Shown piece after piece: positions 1 through 9,404 of a DNA stretch of 64,000 nucleotides; the stretch's first letter is position 1; each line of letters begins with the position of its first letter. The notes under the pieces were generated by a model. That model was not told the DNA's origin. It worked only from the letters and a program-made list of their open reading frames with translations, and ran no database searches. Source of the stretch: Actinoplanes sp. M2I2 (lineage in GTDB: Bacteria > Actinomycetota > Actinomycetes > Mycobacteriales > Micromonosporaceae); contig NZ_JALPVJ010000002.1 in assembly GCF_023544445.1 (NCBI RefSeq), positions 682,001 through 746,000 of the forward strand. The letters run 5' to 3'. Position numbers and translations under genes: made by a program.

Positions 1-1
1 C

Positions 2-1138
2 TGGGGCAAGGCCATGGTCGAGTCCTGGAACGGCCGGCACGCCGACCAGAAGATCACGGCCCAGGAGATCCCGGCCGGCAAGAGCTCGGAGGAGGTCATC
101 GGCGCGGCCATCACGGCCGGCAACGCGCCCTGCCTCATCTGGAACACCGCGCCCGCCGCGATCCCGCAGTTCCAGAAGCAGGGCGGCCTGGTCGCGCTCG
201 ACTCGTTCGAGGGCGGCGACCAGTACATCACCGACCGCACGGGGGACACGGCCGAGCAGTACAAGTCGCCGGACGGCAAGTTCTACCAGCTGCCGTGGAA
301 GTCCAACCCGGTGATGATCTTCTACAACAAGGACATCTTCGCCAAGGCCGGGCTCGACCCCGAGAAGCCGGCGCTGTCCACGTACGACGAGTTCCTGACG
401 GCGGCCCGCAAGATCAAGTCGTCCAAGGCCGCGCAGGCCGCCATCTATCCGGCACCGAGCAGCGAGTTCTTCCAGTCCTGGTTCGACTTCTACCCGCTGT
501 TCGCCGCCGAGACCGACGGCACCCAGCTGGTCAAGGACAACAAGGCGCAGTTCAACACCCCGCAGGGCCAGGCCGTCGCCGGCTTCTGGAAGACCCTGTA
601 CGACGAGGGCCTCGCGCCCAAGGAGATGTACAACGGCGACTCGTTCGCCGACAAGAAGGCGGCCATGGCGATCGTCGGCCCGTGGGCGATCAAGGTCTAC
701 GGCGACAAGGTGAAGTGGGGCGCCGTGCCGGTGCCGACCTCCACCGGCAAGCCGGCCGAGCAGATCAGGACGTTCAGCGACGCCAAGAACGTGGCGATGT
801 ACAGCGCCTGCCAGAACCGGGCCACGGCCTGGGAGGTCATGAAGTTCGCCACCAGCCAGGAGCAGGACGGCAAGCTGCTCGACGCGACCGGCCAGATGCC
901 GCTGCGCAAGGACCTGCAGACCGCTTACCCGGACTACTTCGCCGGGAACGCCGCCTACAAGCAGTTCGCCGACCAGGCCGCGCGCACCGTCGAGGTGCCC
1001 AACGTGCCCAACTCGGTGGCTGTCTGGCAGACCTTCCGCGACGCGTACTCGCAGTCGGTGATCTTCGGTAAGCAGCCGGTGGCCGACGCCTTCTCGGGCG
1101 CCGCGACCAAGGTAGACCAGCTCGCCAGCGGGTCGTGA
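2..1138 (+). CDS. Sugar ABC transporter substrate-binding protein (5' partial)
   Basis: This is the C-terminal 378 or so residues of a family 1 extracellular solute-binding protein; the signal peptide and N-terminus lie before the window. The first complete codon is at base 2 and the stop TGA is at 1136-1138. The text has the usual cluster-B features: a short WNTAP stretch lining the pocket, YQLPWKSNP, FYNKDIFAKAGL, and a late hinge ending in a helical tail. It would bind an oligosaccharide outside the membrane and hand it to the two permeases that follow. No ATPase is in the window, which is normal because actinobacterial sugar importers often share one MsiK-type ATPase. The substrate is unknown; the GH130 gene downstream points to mannose-containing oligosaccharides (inference). 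Confidence 0.88.
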   Translation, partial: WGKAMVESWNGRHADQKITAQEIPAGKSSEEVIGAAITAGNAPCLIWNTAPAAIPQFQKQGGLVALDSFEGGDQYITDRTGDTAEQYKSPDGKFYQLPWKSNPVMIFYNKDIFAKAGLDPEKPALSTYDEFLTAARKIKSSKAAQAAIYPAPSSEFFQSWFDFYPLFAAETDGTQLVKDNKAQFNTPQGQAVAGFWKTLYDEGLAPKEMYNGDSFADKKAAMAIVGPWAIKVYGDKVKWGAVPVPTSTGKPAEQIRTFSDAKNVAMYSACQNRATAWEVMKFATSQEQDGKLLDATGQMPLRKDLQTAYPDYFAGNAAYKQFADQAARTVEVPNVPNSVAVWQTFRDAYSQSVIFGKQPVADAFSGAATKVDQLASGS

Positions 1139-2055
1139 TGACGGCCGCCCCCGCGGGCGGCGCGCAACGGAACCGAGTGGCGGCCGTTCTCGGCCGCCAC
1201 CCGGTGGGCATGATCCTGGCCGCCCCGTACGCCGTCTACCTCGCTGTCATCTTCGCCTACCCGTTCGGGTTCTCGGTGTGGATGAGCTTCCACGACTACT
1301 TCTTCGCCGCGCCCGGCGCCATCGTCGACCACCCGTTCGTCGGGCTCGACAACTACCGGGCCGCCCTGACCGACCCGGCGGTCCGGCAGGCGTTCAAGAA
1401 CATCGTGATCTTCCTGGTCATCAACGTGCCGCTCACGACCGCGCTCGCGCTGGTGCTGGCGGTCGCGCTCAACCGGGTGGTCCACGCCCGCACGTTCCTG
1501 CGGGTCGCGTTCTACGTCCCGTACGTGACCGCGAGCGTCGCCGTGGTCGGCGTGTGGCTGTTCCTGTTCAACTCGGGCGGCCTGGTCAACAGCGTCCTCG
1601 GCCCGCTTGCGCCCGACCCGTCGTGGCTGGTCAACGAGGGCCTGGCGATGCCCGTCATCGCGTTCTTCGTGACCTGGAAGCAGCTCGGCTTCTTCATCCT
1701 GCTCTACCTGGCGGCGCTGCAGAACGTGCCCAAGGAGCTCTACGAGTCGGCCTCGGTCGACGGCGCCAACGGGTGGAACAAGTTCTGGTCGGTCACCGTG
1801 CCGGCCGTCCGCCCGGCCACCGCGCTCGTGGTGATCCTGGCCCTGATCACCGGGGCCAACCTGTTCACCGAGCCCTACCTGCTGACCGGCGGGGGCGGGC
1901 CGAACGGGGCCTCGGCGTCCCCGGTGCTGATCATGTATCAGCGCGGCATCCAGCAGGGTGAGCCCGACTTCGCCGCCGCGCTCGGCGTGATCCTGGTGAT
2001 CGGCGTGCTGATCCTCGCGTACCTCAATCGCCGCTTCATCGAAGGACGGGACTGA
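1138..2055 (+). CDS. Sugar ABC transporter permease, MalF type
   Basis: A 305-residue inner-membrane permease of the binding-protein-dependent sugar family. About six hydrophobic helices are visible, beginning at MILAAPYAVYLAVIFAYPFG, and the EAA loop reads YESASVDGANGWNKFWSVTVP near residue 200. That loop is the docking site for the ATPase. The ATG overlaps the TGA of the binding-protein gene by one base; a GTG three bases earlier would give a four-base overlap and one more residue. Either way translation is coupled to the upstream gene. It should pair with the next permease as a heterodimer. The family call is firm, the transported sugar is not. Confidence 0.9.
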   Translation: MTAAPAGGAQRNRVAAVLGRHPVGMILAAPYAVYLAVIFAYPFGFSVWMSFHDYFFAAPGAIVDHPFVGLDNYRAALTDPAVRQAFKNIVIFLVINVPLTTALALVLAVALNRVVHARTFLRVAFYVPYVTASVAVVGVWLFLFNSGGLVNSVLGPLAPDPSWLVNEGLAMPVIAFFVTWKQLGFFILLYLAALQNVPKELYESASVDGANGWNKFWSVTVPAVRPATALVVILALITGANLFTEPYLLTGGGGPNGASASPVLIMYQRGIQQGEPDFAAALGVILVIGVLILAYLNRRFIEGRD

Positions 2056-2056
2056 C

Positions 2057-2887
2057 ATGAGGCGCTGGCCCAACGTCGTGCGCTACGTGCTGCTCTTCCT
2101 CGGCGCGCTGATCTTCCTGTTCCCCTTCTACTACATGCTGGTCGGCTCGCTGCAGTCCGCGCCGGACACCTCGGTGGGCGGAGCGTTCCCGACCTCCGGG
2201 CTGACGCTCGACAACTACCGGGACATCAACTCGCGGGTCGACCTGCTCGGCTCGCTGGTCAACTCGGGCATCTTCACCGGCGGGGTGCTGCTCGGGACGG
2301 TCGTGTTCGGCACGCTGGCCGGTTACGCGCTGGCCCGGCTGCAGTTCCGCGGGCGGGGCGTGCTCTTCGCGCTCGTGCTGCTGGTCCAGGTGATCCCGTT
2401 CCAGCTGCTGCTGATCCCGCTGTACGTGCTGATCGTGCGCGGCTACGGCCTGGCCGACAACTACCTCGGCATGATCCTGCCGTTCGCCATCAACACCGCC
2501 GCGGTCTTCGTCTTCCGGCAGTTCTTCCTGCAACTGCCGGACGACCTGTTCGCCGCGGCCCGGCTCGACGGCGCGGGCGAGCTGCGGATCCTCTGGTCGG
2601 TCGCGCTGCCGCTGGTGCGCCCGGCCCTGCTGACCGCGGTCCTGCTGACCTTCATCGGCCCGTGGAACGAGTTCCTCTGGCCGTTCCTGGTGACCAAGGA
2701 CGCGGACATGCAACCGCTGGCCGTCTCGCTGGCCAACTACATCAGCAACGTGTCCTCGCGGGCGGCCAACCCGTTCGGCGCGATCCTGGCCGGCGCCTGT
2801 GTGCTGGCCGCTCCCGCGGTCGCGTTGTTCATCGCCTTCCAACGGCAGTTCACCTCCTCCGACCTCGGTTCCGGCGTGAAAGGCTGA
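2057..2887 (+). CDS. Sugar ABC transporter permease, MalG type
   Basis: A 276-residue permease, partner of the preceding MalF-like protein. Hydrophobic segments are clear from LLFLGALIFLFPFYYMLVGS onward, and the EAA loop reads FAAARLDGAGELRILWSVALP near residue 175, followed by a conserved FIGPWNEFLWPF segment. Its ATG is one base after the stop of the upstream permease, and its own stop is one base before the GH130 start, so all four genes form one tightly packed operon. The short length and early TM1 fit the MalG subfamily. Confidence 0.9.
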   Translation: MRRWPNVVRYVLLFLGALIFLFPFYYMLVGSLQSAPDTSVGGAFPTSGLTLDNYRDINSRVDLLGSLVNSGIFTGGVLLGTVVFGTLAGYALARLQFRGRGVLFALVLLVQVIPFQLLLIPLYVLIVRGYGLADNYLGMILPFAINTAAVFVFRQFFLQLPDDLFAAARLDGAGELRILWSVALPLVRPALLTAVLLTFIGPWNEFLWPFLVTKDADMQPLAVSLANYISNVSSRAANPFGAILAGACVLAAPAVALFIAFQRQFTSSDLGSGVKG

Positions 2888-2888
2888 C

Positions 2889-4025
2889 ATGGTTCCCTAC
2901 ACCCTGACCCGGTTGGGCGTCGTCATGGCGCCCGACACCGGCGACCCCCTCGAGGCCGAGGGCGTTCTCAACCCGGCCAGCGGCCGTACGCCCGACGGCC
3001 GGCTGTTCCTGCTGCCGCGCCTGGTGGCCACCGGCAACGTCTCGCGCGTCGGACTGGCCGAGGTGGAGCTCAAGGACGGCGTGCCCGTCGGGGTGCGGCG
3101 CCGCGGCATCGTGCTGTCCCCGGACGAAGGCTGGGAACGCGGGCTCAACAACGCTGGCGTGGAGGACCCGCGCACCACGTGGGTGCCGAGCCTCGGCAAG
3201 CACCTGATGACCTACGTGGCGTACGGTCCGCTCGGGCCCCGGCTGGCCCTGGCCGTCTCCGACGACCTGGAGTCGTGGCAGCGGCTCGGCCCGGTGCAGT
3301 TCGCCTATCAGCCCGACCTGGACACCGACCTCAACCTGTTCCCCAACAAGGACGCGGTCTTCTTCCCCGAGCCGGTGCCCGACCCGGACGGCCGCCCGAG
3401 CTACGCGATGATCCACCGCCCGATGTGGGACCTGGGCTGGTTCCGGCCCGGCGAGGGCGTGCACCTGCCGGCCGGCATCTCCGACGAGCGGGCCGGCATC
3501 TGGATCTCGTACGTGCCGGCCGACGAGGCCGCGGCCGACCTCACCGCCCTGGTCCGCCCGCGCAAGCACCGCTGTGTCGCGCTGCCCGAGTTCCCGTACG
3601 AGGAACTGAAGATCGGGGCCGGGCCCCCGCCGCTGCGGGTGCCCGAGGGCTGGCTGCTGATCCACCACGGGGTCACCGGGTACATCCCGCCCGGCTTCGA
3701 CCCGGCGAACCAGCGGGTCACCTACGCCGCCGGGGCCATGCTGCTCGACCCGGCCGACCCGAGCCACGTGCTGGACCGGACCGCCGAGCCGATCTTCGTT
3801 CCCGAGACGGCCGACGAGCAGTCGGGAACCGTGCCCAACGTTGTCTTCCCCACCGCCATCGAGCAGGTCGACGGCGTCCACTATGTCTTCTACGGCATGG
3901 CGGACAGCAAGATCGGCGTCGCTCGTCTCGACCGAGTCCCCCAAGGAGCGCGCGATGAAGCGCCGATCCGTCCTGGTGAGCAGCGGACTAGCCCTGACAG
4001 CACCGCTGCTGACCTCCACACCTAG
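2889..4025 (+). CDS. GH130 family mannoside phosphorylase or mannosidase
   Basis: A 378-residue cytoplasmic protein with hallmarks of the five-bladed GH130 family: GVEDPRTTW near residue 93 with the family's EDPR signature, NKDAVFFPEPV, MIHRP, and the KIGAGPPPLRVPEG then LLIHHGV stretch in the second half. Family members phosphorolyse or hydrolyse beta-1,4- or beta-1,2-linked mannosides. Which applies depends on phosphate-binding Arg/Lys/His residues that I cannot place safely by eye. There is no signal peptide, so it would act on oligosaccharides imported by the upstream ABC system. The last 24 codons overlap the next gene's signal peptide in another frame by 71 bases, so the C-terminus after VARLDRVP is probably not conserved. 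Confidence 0.85.
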   Translation: MVPYTLTRLGVVMAPDTGDPLEAEGVLNPASGRTPDGRLFLLPRLVATGNVSRVGLAEVELKDGVPVGVRRRGIVLSPDEGWERGLNNAGVEDPRTTWVPSLGKHLMTYVAYGPLGPRLALAVSDDLESWQRLGPVQFAYQPDLDTDLNLFPNKDAVFFPEPVPDPDGRPSYAMIHRPMWDLGWFRPGEGVHLPAGISDERAGIWISYVPADEAAADLTALVRPRKHRCVALPEFPYEELKIGAGPPPLRVPEGWLLIHHGVTGYIPPGFDPANQRVTYAAGAMLLDPADPSHVLDRTAEPIFVPETADEQSGTVPNVVFPTAIEQVDGVHYVFYGMADSKIGVARLDRVPQGARDEAPIRPGEQRTSPDSTAADLHT

Positions 4026-5949
4026 CCGGGCCGCCGGTTCGCGGCTCACCAACACCGCCCACCTCGATTTCCTGCGCGACAGCGTCACCCCGCCCGCGCA
4101 GGTCGGCCACACCACCTACCGGCCGGCCACCGCCCTCGGCGTGCTCTGGACCTATGCCGAGCCTGGCGCCGACGGCACCTACCGGCGGATCGGGGGCGGA
4201 CCGTACGACCCGGCCACCGGCACGTACGGGCAGGGCGCCTTTAACTCGGACGACATCGCGCGGGCCGCGATCGTATATCTGCGGCACTGGAAGCAGACCG
4301 GCTCGTCCCGGAGCCGCACGGCCGCGTACGAGCTGCTGCGCGGGCTGACGTATTTCCAGACGACCACATCCGGCAATGTCGTGTTGTGGATGCAGCCGGA
4401 CGGGACGTTCAACGCGAGCCCCGAGCCGGTCGAGCTGCCCGACCCGTCGGACAGCGGGCCGTCGTACTGGCTGGCCCGCGCGGTGTGGGCGCTGGGCGAG
4501 GGGTACGCCGTGTTCAAGAAGGCCGACCCGGGCTTCGCGGCCTTCCTGAAGCGGCGGCTCGACCTCGCGATCGGCGCGCTCGACCGCCAGGTGCTGTCCC
4601 GGTACGGCTCCTGGCTGACCGTCGACGGCCGGCGGACGCCCGCGTGGCTGATCGTCGACGGCGCCGACGCCACCGCCGAGGCCGTGCTGGGGCTGGCCGC
4701 CTACGTCTCGTCGGGCGGGGGCCCGGCCGCCCGGCGCGCGCTGCGGCAGTTCGGCGAGGGCATCGCGGCGCTGTCCGAGGGCTCGACCCGGGAATGGCCG
4801 TTCGGCGCGGTGCTCCCGTGGGGGCTGTCCCGGTCGGACTGGCACGCCTGGGCCTCGCAGATGCCGGCCGCGCTGGCCCGGGCCGGTCAGGTCCTGGGCG
4901 ACGACCGGCTCGTCCGCCCGGCGGTGACCGACTCGGCGGTCTTCACCCCGTGGCTGCTCACCTCGGGCGGCCCCGACAACGGCCGCCTGCCCGCCGCGAT
5001 CGACCGCAACCAGATCGCGTACGGGGTGGACTCGCGCATCCAGTCGCTGCTAGCCGTGGCCGGCGCGACCGGGCGCACCGGTTTCCGCACGCTGGCCGGG
5101 ATCGTGGCCGCCTGGTATTTCGGCGCCAACGCGGCCGGCGCACCGGCCTACGACCCGGCGACGGGCCGCACGGTGGACGGCATCGCCCCCGACGGCACGG
5201 TCAACCGCAACGCCGGCGCCGAGTCGACCATCCACGGCCTGCTCAGCATGCTGGTCCTGGACGCCCACCCGGACGTGGCCGCCCTGGCCCGTCAGGGCAG
5301 CATCGTCGACCGGGTGGGATCGACCACGGTGGAGGCCGAGTCGGCCGTCCTGGCCGGTGGCGCGACCGTCGTGACCCCGCCGTCGGCCTGGACCGGCGAG
5401 TCGCAGTTCAGCGAGGGCCGCTACGCCCGGCTGCCGGCCGGCGCCACCGCCCGGTTCACCCTGCCCGCGGCCACTCAGCCCCGGCTGGTGCTGCCGGTGG
5501 CCGACCTGCGGCCCGGCAGCGCCGCGGTCACCCGCTGGACCTCTGCGGGCCGGGGGCTGGGCAGTGTGCGGCACGGCCGGATCGGCGCGCAGGGTGCTTC
5601 GCCCGCGCCCGGGGCGCTGCTGCCGGTCACGCTGGACGGCGAGCTGCCGGCCGGCGCCACCGACCTGCTCGCCACGGCGACCGGGGGAGAGGCCGTGGTC
5701 GACGCGGTCCTGCTCGAGCCGTTGGTCTCGCGCTACGTCATCGGGGGACGCGGCCACACGACGGCCCTGCTCCGCAGCGCCGCCCGGCGCCCGGAGACGG
5801 TCGGCGTCCCGATCCCCGGCGCCGGGGTGGCCGTCGTCGAGACGTACGACGCTTCGGGCGTACTTCGCTCCCGCGTTTCCACCTCCGGGTCCGGTGCGAC
5901 CGTGCGAGCGCTCGTGCTGCCCGGCGGGTTCACCGTGATCCGGCGGTAG
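3955..5949 (+). CDS. Secreted glycan-active protein, six-hairpin-like
   Basis: A 664-residue exported protein. The ATG at 3955 is chosen because AAGGAG sits six bases upstream and the protein then opens with KRRSVLVSSGLALTAP, a Tat-like signal peptide. Longer in-frame starts inside the GH130 gene lack both. The body is alpha-helical, rich in aromatic residues and Gly-Pro turns (YWLARAVWALGEGYAVF, WYFGANAAG, NAGAESTIHGLLSML), like an (alpha/alpha)6 barrel such as GH9-type or six-hairpin glycosidases. The C-terminal third looks like beta-rich accessory domains (TVEAESAVLAGG reads like a CBM). No family was recognised with certainty and the catalytic residues are not assigned. Its place suggests outside-cell release of the sugars that the transporter imports. 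Confidence 0.6.
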   Translation: MKRRSVLVSSGLALTAPLLTSTPSRAAGSRLTNTAHLDFLRDSVTPPAQVGHTTYRPATALGVLWTYAEPGADGTYRRIGGGPYDPATGTYGQGAFNSDDIARAAIVYLRHWKQTGSSRSRTAAYELLRGLTYFQTTTSGNVVLWMQPDGTFNASPEPVELPDPSDSGPSYWLARAVWALGEGYAVFKKADPGFAAFLKRRLDLAIGALDRQVLSRYGSWLTVDGRRTPAWLIVDGADATAEAVLGLAAYVSSGGGPAARRALRQFGEGIAALSEGSTREWPFGAVLPWGLSRSDWHAWASQMPAALARAGQVLGDDRLVRPAVTDSAVFTPWLLTSGGPDNGRLPAAIDRNQIAYGVDSRIQSLLAVAGATGRTGFRTLAGIVAAWYFGANAAGAPAYDPATGRTVDGIAPDGTVNRNAGAESTIHGLLSMLVLDAHPDVAALARQGSIVDRVGSTTVEAESAVLAGGATVVTPPSAWTGESQFSEGRYARLPAGATARFTLPAATQPRLVLPVADLRPGSAAVTRWTSAGRGLGSVRHGRIGAQGASPAPGALLPVTLDGELPAGATDLLATATGGEAVVDAVLLEPLVSRYVIGGRGHTTALLRSAARRPETVGVPIPGAGVAVVETYDASGVLRSRVSTSGSGATVRALVLPGGFTVIRR

Positions 5950-6050
5950 CCGCTGGTTCGCGTTCCGCCAATTCGCGTTTCGCCCGGTGGGGCCGGCCGA
6001 TCGCTGGTCGGTTGCGGCCTCACCGGCGCCGGGCGGGATACCGTGCCCGG

Positions 6051-8060
6051 GTGAACGCAACGTCGCGCTTCGTCGCCCGGCACCGCTGGTGGGTCCTGCT
6101 GGCCTGGCTGGCACTGGCCCTGGCCGGCGGGTTCGCCGCGCCGAAGGCGACAGCCGCGCTGTCCTACGACTTCTCGCTGCCCGGCCAGCGCGGATACGAG
6201 ACCAACCGGCTCATCACCGAGCGGTTCGGCTCGGGCGGCGACGTGGCGCCGGTCCTGCTGGTCGACGACCGGCCCGCCCCAGAGCGGGCCGGTCGCCTGG
6301 CCGGGGCGGTCGAGCAGGCGTTGCCGGGTTCGCGGGTGCTGTCCTACGCCGACGAGGGGGTGCTCCGCTCGGCCGACGGCCGCCTGGGCGTCGTGGTGGT
6401 CTATCCCCGCGTCACACCCGGTCCCGAGCCGTACGCCGCCGCTCTGCCCGTCCTGGAGCAACTCGCCGGTGGGTACGAGGGGGTCACCGTGACCGGCAAG
6501 GACGCCCTGGCCGCCGAGGGTGGCGGTGAGCAGGGCGCCGATGTGCTGGTCGAGACGATCTTCGGTGGGGCCGGGGCGCTGATCGTGCTCCTGGTCGTCT
6601 TCGGCTCGGCGCTGGCGCTGATGCCGTTGCTGATCGCGGCCGGCTCGATCCTGACCACGTTCCTCATCGTCTGGGGCCTGACCGGGCTGACCGACATCTC
6701 GTTCATCGTGCAGTTCCTGCTCGCGCTGATCGGGCTGGGCGTGGCGATCGACTACGCGCTGCTGATCGTCACCCGCTGGCGCGAGGAGTTGGGCCGGGGC
6801 GCGGGCGCCGAGGAGGCCGTGCACCGGTCGATGGCGACCGCCGGCCGCTCGGTGTTCTTCTCCGGCGTGACCGTCGCGGTCAGCCTGGCCGCGCTGATCG
6901 CCCTGCCCGTGCCGTTCCTGCGCAGCGTCGGCTTCACCGGCCTGCTCATCCCCGTGGTCAGCGTGCTCGCCGCGCTCACCCTGCTGCCGGCCCTGCTGCT
7001 CACCGCCGGTCCGCGCCTCGACTGGCCGCACCGGCGCCGCACCGACCCGGAGAGCAGGCTGTGGCGGCGGATCGGCGCTTTCGTCGTCCGGCACCGCTGG
7101 GCCTCGGCCGTCGCGGCGACGGTGGTGCTGCTGGCCCTGGCCGCCCCGGCCCTGACCATCCGGCTGGGCCAGCCGACCGACGCGGCCCTGGCCTCCACCG
7201 GCGGCGACGCCGGCGCGGCGGTCACCCGGCTCGGCGCCTCGGGCATCGGCGCCGGCCTGACCACCCCGGTGGAGATCCTCACCGCCGACCCGGCCGCGGC
7301 CCGCGACGCCGTGGCCGGACTGCCCGGCGTGGCCGCCGCGGTCACCTGGCCGGGCGGCGACGGCGAGTCCCTGATCGGCGTGTGGACCACCGCGGACGCC
7401 TCCACCGAGCAGGGTGCGGCCACCGCCGCCCGGGTCCGCGCCGCGGCCGAGGCCCTGGGCGCCCGGGTCGGCGGTCTGCCCGCCGGGGACGCCGACTTCA
7501 TCGACGCGGTCTACGGCAACGCGTGGTGGGTGATCGGGCTGATCGCCGTGGTCACCGTGCTGTTGCTGGTCCGGGCGCTGCGCTCGGTCGTCCTGCCGAT
7601 CAAGGCGCTGCTCCTGAACGTGCTGTCGCTCGGGGCGGCGTACGGGATCACGGTCTGGATCTGGCAGTACGGGCACGGCACCGAGCTGCTCTTCGGCGAG
7701 CAGGGCGCCGGGACGATCACCACCTGGGTGCCGATCGCGGTGTTCGCGTTCCTGTTCGGCCTGTCCATGGACTACGAGGTGTTCCTGCTGTCGCGCATCC
7801 GCGAGGAGTACGACAACGGAAGCGACACCGACGAGGCGACCGTGCGCGGTGTCGCCCGTACCGGACGGCTGGTCACCTCGGCCGCCCTGATCCTGTTCCT
7901 GGCCTTCGTCTCGCTCGCGCAGGTGCCCACCATCGAGGTGAAGATGCTGGCCACCGCGCTCGCGCTGGGCATCGTCATCGACGCGACGATCGTGCGCGGC
8001 GTGCTCGCGCCCGCGCTGGTCGCCGCCCTGGGCCGGGCCAACTGGTGGAGCCCGCGATGA
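6051..8060 (+). CDS. MMPL family RND-type transporter
   Basis: A 669-residue membrane protein with two repeats. Each repeat has one N-terminal helix (HRWWVLLAWLALALAGGFAAP; HRWASAVAATVVLLALAAPALT), an exposed domain and a five-helix bundle. The first bundle carries LLALIGLGVAIDYALLIVTRWREE and the second FAFLFGLSMDYEVFLLSRIREEY, the Asp-Tyr pairs typical of MMPL proton relays. Such proteins export lipids or hydrophobic compounds using the proton gradient. The GTG at 6051 is preferred because it gives the normal short N-terminus; the reading frame is open far upstream only as a shadow of the preceding gene. The stop overlaps a possible ATG of the hydrolase gene. Substrate unknown. Confidence 0.88.
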   Translation: MNATSRFVARHRWWVLLAWLALALAGGFAAPKATAALSYDFSLPGQRGYETNRLITERFGSGGDVAPVLLVDDRPAPERAGRLAGAVEQALPGSRVLSYADEGVLRSADGRLGVVVVYPRVTPGPEPYAAALPVLEQLAGGYEGVTVTGKDALAAEGGGEQGADVLVETIFGGAGALIVLLVVFGSALALMPLLIAAGSILTTFLIVWGLTGLTDISFIVQFLLALIGLGVAIDYALLIVTRWREELGRGAGAEEAVHRSMATAGRSVFFSGVTVAVSLAALIALPVPFLRSVGFTGLLIPVVSVLAALTLLPALLLTAGPRLDWPHRRRTDPESRLWRRIGAFVVRHRWASAVAATVVLLALAAPALTIRLGQPTDAALASTGGDAGAAVTRLGASGIGAGLTTPVEILTADPAAARDAVAGLPGVAAAVTWPGGDGESLIGVWTTADASTEQGAATAARVRAAAEALGARVGGLPAGDADFIDAVYGNAWWVIGLIAVVTVLLLVRALRSVVLPIKALLLNVLSLGAAYGITVWIWQYGHGTELLFGEQGAGTITTWVPIAVFAFLFGLSMDYEVFLLSRIREEYDNGSDTDEATVRGVARTGRLVTSAALILFLAFVSLAQVPTIEVKMLATALALGIVIDATIVRGVLAPALVAALGRANWWSPR

Positions 8061-8119
8061 CCCCGGGCCCGCCGGCCGTCCCGGTCGCCCCGGGGGCGCG
8101 GCGGCGGCATGATGACCTC

Positions 8120-8929
8120 ATGGCTGAATCGCGGGAGTGGACGTACGACGGGGTGCGGGGACGACTGGCCGCGCGGACCTGGACGGGCCCGGGCGAACCG
8201 GCGCGCGTCGTCGTCCTCGCCCACGGCTACGGCGAGCACGTCGGCCGGTACGAGCGCCTGGCCGACGCGCTGGTCGCCGACGGCGCGGTGGTCCACGCCG
8301 TCGACCATGCCGGCCACGGCCGCAGCGAGGGCGAACGCGTGCACGTCACCGACTTCGAAGACGTCGTCACCGACCTGCGCACCCTCGACGAGACCGCCCG
8401 GCGCGAGCACCCGGCGCTGCCGGTCGCGCTGCTCGGCCACTCGATGGGCGGGCTGATCGCCGCCCGCTACGCCCAGCGGTACGGGCCGACGCTGGCCGCC
8501 CTGGTGCTGTCGAGCCCGCTGGTCGGCCGTTGGCCGAGCGCGGCCCAGCTGCTGGCGCTCGACGAGATCCCCGACGTGCCGCTCGACATCACCACGCTGT
8601 CGCGCGACCCGTCGGTGGGGGAACGGTACGCGGCCGACCCGCTGGTGTGGCACGGCCCGTTCAAGCGGGCGACGCTGGAGGCGATCGAGCGCGGCCTCGC
8701 CGCCGTGGCCAACGGCCCGTCCCTCGGCGACCTGCCCCTGATGTGGATCCACGGCGAGGCCGACCCGCTGGTCCCGATCGACGGCTCCCGCGCCGGCATC
8801 GAGCACCTGCGCGGCCCCCACTACGTCGAGCGCACGTATCCCGAGGCCCGGCACGAACTGTTCAACGAGCTCAACGCCGACGCCGTGACCAGCGACGTGG
8901 CCGCCTTCCTCCGTCAGGTCGCGAGCTGA
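8120..8929 (+). CDS. Alpha/beta hydrolase, monoacylglycerol lipase-like
   Basis: A 269-residue serine hydrolase of the Hydrolase_4 group. It has the oxyanion-loop HGYGEHVGRY at residues 35-44, the nucleophile elbow GHSMG with Ser108, the acid in HGEADPLVP and the catalytic His in EARHELFNE near the C-terminus. This pattern is that of monoacylglycerol lipases, which release glycerol and a fatty acid. The start at ATG 8120 gives a compact N-terminus; an ATG at 8057 that overlaps the MMPL stop by four bases would add 21 residues rich in Pro and Gly. If the upstream start is used, this gene is translationally coupled to the lipid exporter. Confidence 0.85.
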   Translation: MAESREWTYDGVRGRLAARTWTGPGEPARVVVLAHGYGEHVGRYERLADALVADGAVVHAVDHAGHGRSEGERVHVTDFEDVVTDLRTLDETARREHPALPVALLGHSMGGLIAARYAQRYGPTLAALVLSSPLVGRWPSAAQLLALDEIPDVPLDITTLSRDPSVGERYAADPLVWHGPFKRATLEAIERGLAAVANGPSLGDLPLMWIHGEADPLVPIDGSRAGIEHLRGPHYVERTYPEARHELFNELNADAVTSDVAAFLRQVAS

Positions 8930-9050
8930 ACGCTCGAGTCTGCCGACCCGCTGCCCCGACAAGAGCCGTCCGGAGGAACGAACAGCGCCGCTTGACGGTT
9001 GGCCCATGCCCTGGCGCCGTAGTCGACGCCAGGCTCGTGCCGTCTTCCGC

Positions 9051-9332
9051 TCAGTCGGCTGACGGGCTCAGCGGCGGTGTGCTGCCGGTCAGGTGGTCGA
9101 CCACCAGGGACAGGCACATCCGCTTACTGACCCCGTAACAGTGCGCGGAAGTGGCCTCCATGACGCCCGCCCATCCGACGCAACCGAGCACCATCGCGGC
9201 GACGACGACCACAGCCCGCACGGTCCACCAGACGGTGCTGCCGCGCGGCGCCGGACGGTCGTCGCCGCGCCGGCCGCGCCGCCCGGCGCCATCGTGCGGA
9301 TGGTTCAGGTTCGGCGGGTGGGGCCCGATCAT
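9051..9332 (-). CDS. Small membrane protein, function unknown
   Basis: A 93-residue protein with a polar, Pro/Gly/Arg-rich N-terminus and one clear membrane helix (VRAVVVVAAMVLGCVGWAGV, residues about 38-57), followed by a tail holding Cys and His residues (AHCYGVSKRMC). The ATG at 9332 has AGGAG six bases before it, which supports a real gene. Neighbours are unrelated: a lipase-like gene ends 121 bases away and a peptidase E remnant follows upstream. I do not recognise the family. The paired cysteines on the outer side could form a disulfide or bind a metal (inference). Confidence 0.6.
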   Translation of the reverse strand: MIGPHPPNLNHPHDGAGRRGRRGDDRPAPRGSTVWWTVRAVVVVAAMVLGCVGWAGVMEATSAHCYGVSKRMCLSLVVDHLTGSTPPLSPSAD

Positions 9333-9404
9333 CGCTCACTCCTGACGGTCATAAGACCGAACGGCCCACCCGCCCCCGCGACGCGCGCCGAAGGAGTGAC
9401 CTCC

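Noticed and set aside
4386-6050. Long in-frame extension upstream of the MMPL gene, and other long open frames overlapping real genes on either strand
   Set aside because: In GC-rich DNA the alternative frames of real genes stay open; these translate to Arg/Pro/Gly/Ala-rich text without motifs.
8930-9050. tRNA or small RNA in the spacer after the lipase-like gene
   Set aside because: No cloverleaf or strong hairpin could be drawn.
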